Assembly: GCF_040412425.1 (NCBI RefSeq)
Contig: NC_089756.1
Span: 3,528,998 to 3,592,997, forward strand
Reading direction: 5' to 3'
Source: Macrobrachium rosenbergii
Lineage: Eukaryota > Arthropoda > Malacostraca > Decapoda > Palaemonidae
DNA length: 64,000 bases
A program made the translations under genes and the position numbers. The notes beneath the pieces are model-generated. The model was given only the letters and a program-made list of their open reading frames with translations. It was not told the DNA's origin and did not search any database. Within the stretch, counting starts at the first letter, position 1. Every line of letters begins with the position of its first letter. Shown one piece after another: positions 58,960 to 64,000 of the stretch.

Positions 58960-61900
58960 TGACAGACAGACGTGATGGACAAAGAGACAGACAGTCAGAC
59001 GTGATGGACAAATAGACAGACAGACAGGCGTGATGGACAAAGAGACAGACAGACAGACGTGATGGACAAATAGACAGACAGACAGACGTGATACACAAAG
59101 AGACAGCCAACAGACAGGCGTGATGGACAAAGAGACAGACAGTCAGACGTGATGGACAAAGAGACAGACAGACAGACGTGATGGACAAAGAGACAGGCAG
59201 ACAGACGTGATGGACAAAGAGACAGGCAGACAGACGTGATGGACAAAGAGACAGGCAGACAGACGTGATGGACAAAGAGACAGGCAGACAGACGTGATGG
59301 ACAAAGAGACAACCAACAGACAGGCGTGATGGACAAAGAGACAGACAGTCAGACGTGATGGACAAAGAGACAGCCAACAGACAGACGTGATGGACAAAGA
59401 GACAGGCAGACAGACGTGATGGACAAAGAGACAGGCAGACAGACGTGATGGACAAAGAGACAACCAACAGACAGGCGTGATGGACAAAGAGACAGACAGT
59501 CAGACGTGATGGACAAAGAGACAGACAGTCAGACATGATGGATAAAGAGACAGACAGTCAGACGTGATGGACAAAGAGACAGACAGACAGACGTGATGGA
59601 CAAAGAGACAACCAACAGACAGGTGTGATGGACAAAGAGACAAACAGTCAGACGTGATGGACAAAGAGACAGCCAACAGACAGGCATGATGGACAAAGGG
59701 ACAGACAGAAAGACGTGATGGACAAAGAGACAACCAACAGACAGGCGTGATGGACAAAGAGACAGACAGTCAGACGTGATGGACAAAGAGATAGACAGTC
59801 AGACGTGATGGACAAAGAGACAGACAGTCAGACGTGATGGACAAAGAGACAGCCAACAGACAGACGTGATGGACAAAGAGACAACCAACAGACAGGTGTG
59901 ATGGACAAAGAGACAGCCAACAGACATGATGGACAAAGAGACAGCCAACAGACAGACGTGATGGACAAAGAGACAGACAGTCAGACGTGATGGACAAAGA
60001 GACAGACAGTCAGACGTGATGGACAAAGAGACAGACAGTCAGACGTGATGGACAAAGAGACAGACAGTCAGACGTGATGGACAAAGAGACAGCCAACAGA
60101 CAGACGTGATGGACAAAGAGACAGACAGTCAGACGTGATGGACAAAGAGACAACCAACAGACAGGCGTGATGGACAAAGAGACAGACAGTCAGACGTGAT
60201 GGACAAAGAGACAGACAGTCAGACGTGATGGACAAAGAGACAGACAGTCAGACGTGATGGACAAAGAGACAGACAGTCAGACGTGATGGACAAAGAGACA
60301 GCCAACAGACAGACGTGATGGACAAAGAGACAGCCAACAGACAGACGTGATGGACAAAGAGACAGCCAACAGACAGACGTGATGGACAAAGAGACAGACA
60401 GTCAGACGTGATGGAAAAAGAGACAGACAGTCAGACGTGATGGACAAAGAGACAGACAGTCAGACGTGATGGGACAAAGACAGACAGACAGTCAGACGAC
60501 AGAACAGTGATGGACAAAGAGACAGACAGTCAGACGTGATGGACAAAGATACAGACAGTGATGGACAAAGAGACAGTGATGGACAAAGAGACAGCCAACA
60601 GACAGGCGTGATGGACAAAGAGACAGACAGTCAGACGTGATGGACAAAGAGACAGACAGACAGACATGATGGACAAAGAGACAACCAACAGACAGGCGTG
60701 ATGGACAAAGAGACAGACAGTCAGACATGATGGACAAAGAGACAGACAGTCAGACGTGATGGACAAAGAGACAGACAGTCAGACATGATGGACAAAGAGA
60801 CAGCCAACAGACAGGCATGATGGACAAAGAGACAGACAGTCAGATGTGATGGACAAAGAGACAGACAGTCAGACGTGATGGACAAAGAGACAGACAGTCA
60901 GACGTGATGGACAAAGAGACAGTCAACAGACAGGCGTGATGGACAAAGAGACAGACAGTCAGACGTGATGGACAAAGAGACAGACAGTCAGACGTGATGG
61001 ACAAAGAGACAGCCAACAGACAGGCGTGGTGGACAAATAGACAGACAGTCAGACGTGATGGACAAAGAGACAGCCAACAGACAGGCGCGGTGGACAAATA
61101 GACAGACAGTCAGACGTGATGGACAAAGAGACAGACAGTCAGACGTGATGGACAAAGAGACAGCCAACAGATAGGCGTGATGGACAAAGAGACAGACAGT
61201 CAGATGTGATGGACAAAGAGACAGACAGTCAGACGTGATGGACAAAGAGACAGACAGTCAGACGTGATGGACAAAGAGACAGCCAACAGACAGGCGTGAT
61301 GGACAAAGAGACAGCCAACAGACAGGCGTGAATTACAAAGAGACAGCCAACAGACAGGCATGATGGACAAAGAGACAGACAGTCAGACATGATGGACAAA
61401 GAGACAGCCAACAGACAGGCGTGATGGACAAAGAGACAGCCAACAGACAGGCGTGATGGACAAAGAGACAGCCAACAGACAGGCGTGATGGACAAAGAGA
61501 CAACCAACAGACAGGCGTGATGGACAAAGAGACAGACAGTCAGACATGATGGACAAAGAGACAGCCAACAGACAGGCATGGTGGACAAATAGACAGACAG
61601 GCGTGATGGACAAAGAGACAGCCAACAGACAGGCGTGATGGACAAAGAGACAGCCAACAGACAGGCGTGATGGACAAAGAGACAGCCAAAAGACAGGCGT
61701 GGTGGACAAATAGACAGACAGGCGTGATGGACAAAGAGACAGCCAACAGACAGGCGTGATGGACAAAGAGACAGCCAACAGACAGGCGTGATGGACAAAG
61801 AGACAGCCAACAGACAGGCGTAATGGACAAAGAGACAGCCAACAGACAGGCGTGGTGGACAAATAGACAGACAGGCATGATGGACAAAGAGACAGCCAAC

Positions 61901-64000
61901 AGACAGGCGTGATGGACAAAGAGACAGCCAACAGACAGGCATGATGGACAAATAGACAGACAGACAGGCATGATGGACAAAGAGACAACCAACAGACAGT
62001 CATGATGGACAAATAGACAGACAGACAGGCATGATGGACAAAGAGACAGCCAACAGACAGGCATGATGGACAAATAGACAGACAGACAGACAGGCGTGAT
62101 GGACAAAGAGACAGCCAACAGACAGGCATGATGGACAAAGAGACAGCGAACAGACAGGCGTGATGGACAAAGAGACAGCCAACAGACAGGCGTGATGGAC
62201 AAAGAGACAGCCAACAGACAGGCGTGATGGACAAAGAGAGACAGCCAACAGACAGGCATGATGGACAAAGAGACAGCCAACAGACAGGCGTGATGGACAA
62301 AGAGACAGCCAACAGACAGGCATGATGGACAAAGAGACAGCCAACAGACAGGTTTGATGGACAAAGAGACAGCCAACAGACAGGCATGATGGACAAAGAG
62401 ACAGCCAACAGACAGGCGTGATGGACAAAGAGACAGCCAACAGAGGCAGGCATGATGGACAAAGAGACAGCCAACAGACAGGCGTGATGGACAAAGAGAC
62501 AGCCAACAGACAGGCATGATGGACAAAGAGACAGCCAACAGACAGGCGTGATGGACAAAGAGACAGCCAACAGACAGGCGTGATGGACAAAGAGACAGCC
62601 AAAAGACAGGCGTGGTGGACAAATAGACAGACAGGCGTGATGGACAAAGAGACAGCCAACAGACAGGCGTGATGGACAAAGAGACAGCCAACAGACAGGC
62701 GTGATGGACAAAGAGACAGCCAACAGACAGGCGTGATGGACAAAGAGACAGCCAACAGACAGGCGTGATGGACAAATAGACAGCCTACAGACAGGCGTGA
62801 TGGACAAAGAGACAGCCAACAGACAGGCATGATGGACAAAGAGACAGCCAACAGACAGGCGTGATGGACAAAGAGACAGCCAACAAAGAGACAGGCATGA
62901 TGGACAAAGAGACAGCCAACAGACAGGCGTGATGGACAAAGAGACAGCCAACAGACAGGCATGATGGACAAAGAGATAGCCAACAGACAGGCGTGATGGA
63001 CAAAGAGACAACCAACAGACAGGCATGATGGACAAAGAGACAGCCAACAGACAGTCAGCCAACAGATGGACAAAGAGACAGCCAACAGACAGGCGTGATG
63101 GACAAAGAGACAGCCTGATGGAGACAGGCGTGATGGACAAAGAGACAGCCAACAGACAGGCGTGATGGACAAAGAGACAGCCAACAGACAGGCGTGATGG
63201 ACAAAGAGACAGCCAACAGACAGGCGTGATGGACAAAGAGACAGCCAACAGACAGGCGTGATGGACAAAGAGACAGCCAACAGACAGGCATGATGGACAA
63301 AGAGACAGCCAACAGACAGGCAGATGATGGACAAAGAGACAGCCAACAGACAGGCATGATGGACAAAGAGACAGCCAACAGACAGGCGTGATGGGACAAA
63401 GAGACAGACAGCCAACAGACAGGCATGATGGACAAAGAGACAGCCAACAGACAGTCGTGATGGACAAAGAGACAGCCAACAGACAGGCATGATGGACAAA
63501 GAGACAGCCAACAGACAGGCGTGATGGACAAAGAGACAGCCAACAGACAGGCATGATGGACAAAGAGACAGCCAACAGACAGGCGTGATGGACAAAGAGA
63601 CAGCCAACAGACAGGCATGATGGACAAAGAGACAGCCAACAGACAGGCGTGATGGACAAAGAGACAGCCAACAGACAGGCATGATGGACAAAGAGACAGC
63701 CAACAGACAGGCGTGATGGACAAAGAGACAGCCAACAGACAGGCATGATGGACAAAGAGACAGCCAAAGAGACAGCAGACAGACAGGCGTGATGGACAAA
63801 GAGACAGCCAACAGACAGGCGTGATGGACAAAGAGACAGCCAACAGACAGGCATGATGGACAAATAGACAGACAGACAGGCGTGATGGACAAAGAGACAG
63901 CCAACAGACAGGCGTGATGGACAAAGAGACAGCCAACAGACAGGCATGATGGACAAAGAGATAGCCAACAGACAGGCATGATGGACAAAGAGACAGCCAA
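58960..64000. repeat. Minisatellite array E, 29 bp and 32 bp units
   Basis: A tandem array running off the right edge. In the left part (to about 61250) the main unit is 29 bp: GACAAAGAGACAGACAGTCA followed by GACGTGATG. In the right part it is 32 bp: GACAAAGAGACAGCCAACAG followed by ACAGGCGTGATG. The minus strand of the unit has no stop in any frame, and both lengths are 2 modulo 3, so very long ORFs (up to 861 codons, Cys/Leu/Ser-rich) arise in all three frames. I regard them as non-coding. Confidence 0.97.

Noticed and set aside
61383..63968. 861-codon ORF and several other 200-666-codon ORFs on the minus strand, Cys/Leu/Ser-rich, superficially membrane-protein-like
   Set aside because: They are translations of the 29/32 bp tandem units, which lack stops in all minus frames. 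The same peptide appears in each frame, and indels between units change frame without changing composition.

Overview
This 64 kb window looks like repeat-dominated, non-genic DNA from an arthropod. A decapod crustacean is most likely: dense TA, GA and AAT microsatellites, huge minisatellites, a DIRS element, a Penelope-like element, an RLE-type LINE and a tRNA-derived SINE occur together. That assignment is inference; nothing here names the species. I recognise no host protein-coding gene, rRNA or functional tRNA gene. All recognisable proteins belong to transposable elements, and nearly all are broken by stops or frameshifts.

Layout. Five unrelated minisatellite arrays fill most of the window: A (40/37 bp unit, 1-3510), B (30 bp, 7450-21030), C (41 bp, 34990-44010), D (46 bp, 44470-58229) and E (29 then 32 bp, 58960 to the window end). 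Array B is split by a 3.9 kb terminal-inverted-repeat DNA transposon (15150-19074) with a 3 bp target duplication. It carries a decayed protein with an XPG/FEN1-like nuclease region and fits the Academ (AcademX-type) superfamily. Array D is split by an 8.1 kb DIRS-like tyrosine-recombinase retrotransposon (47541-55638) with inverted terminal repeats and an internal complementary region, and again by a 1.2 kb insertion (55890-57114) that holds a tRNA-type SINE.

The most intricate region is 22067-32697. A ladder of (ATT)n tracts joined by a conserved ~45 bp spacer was invaded by an R4/Dong-like LINE, which now lies as an inverted 5' part (24555-29177, +) beside its 3' part (24554-23116, -), the arrangement expected from twin priming. 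The 5' part is interrupted by a fold-back transposon (25036-28177) whose 3 bp target duplication restores the LINE reading frame exactly. That transposon has termini, subterminal motifs and a C-terminal protein relic like those of the 15150-19074 element. It contains a second, inverted copy of a ~0.75 kb dispersed repeat (also at 22067-22809), and that copy holds a 298 bp MITE for which the other copy is the empty site. A GIY-YIG Penelope-like element follows (29331-30766), then a small inverted-repeat element built of AT-rich units and stem-loops (31829-32697).

The order of events can be read from the nesting: the satellite and (ATT)n ladder, then the LINE, then the fold-back transposon, then the dispersed repeat, then the MITE. 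The remaining 0.4-1 kb stretches between these blocks look single-copy. Some are CpG- and G-rich, but I can support no gene in them.
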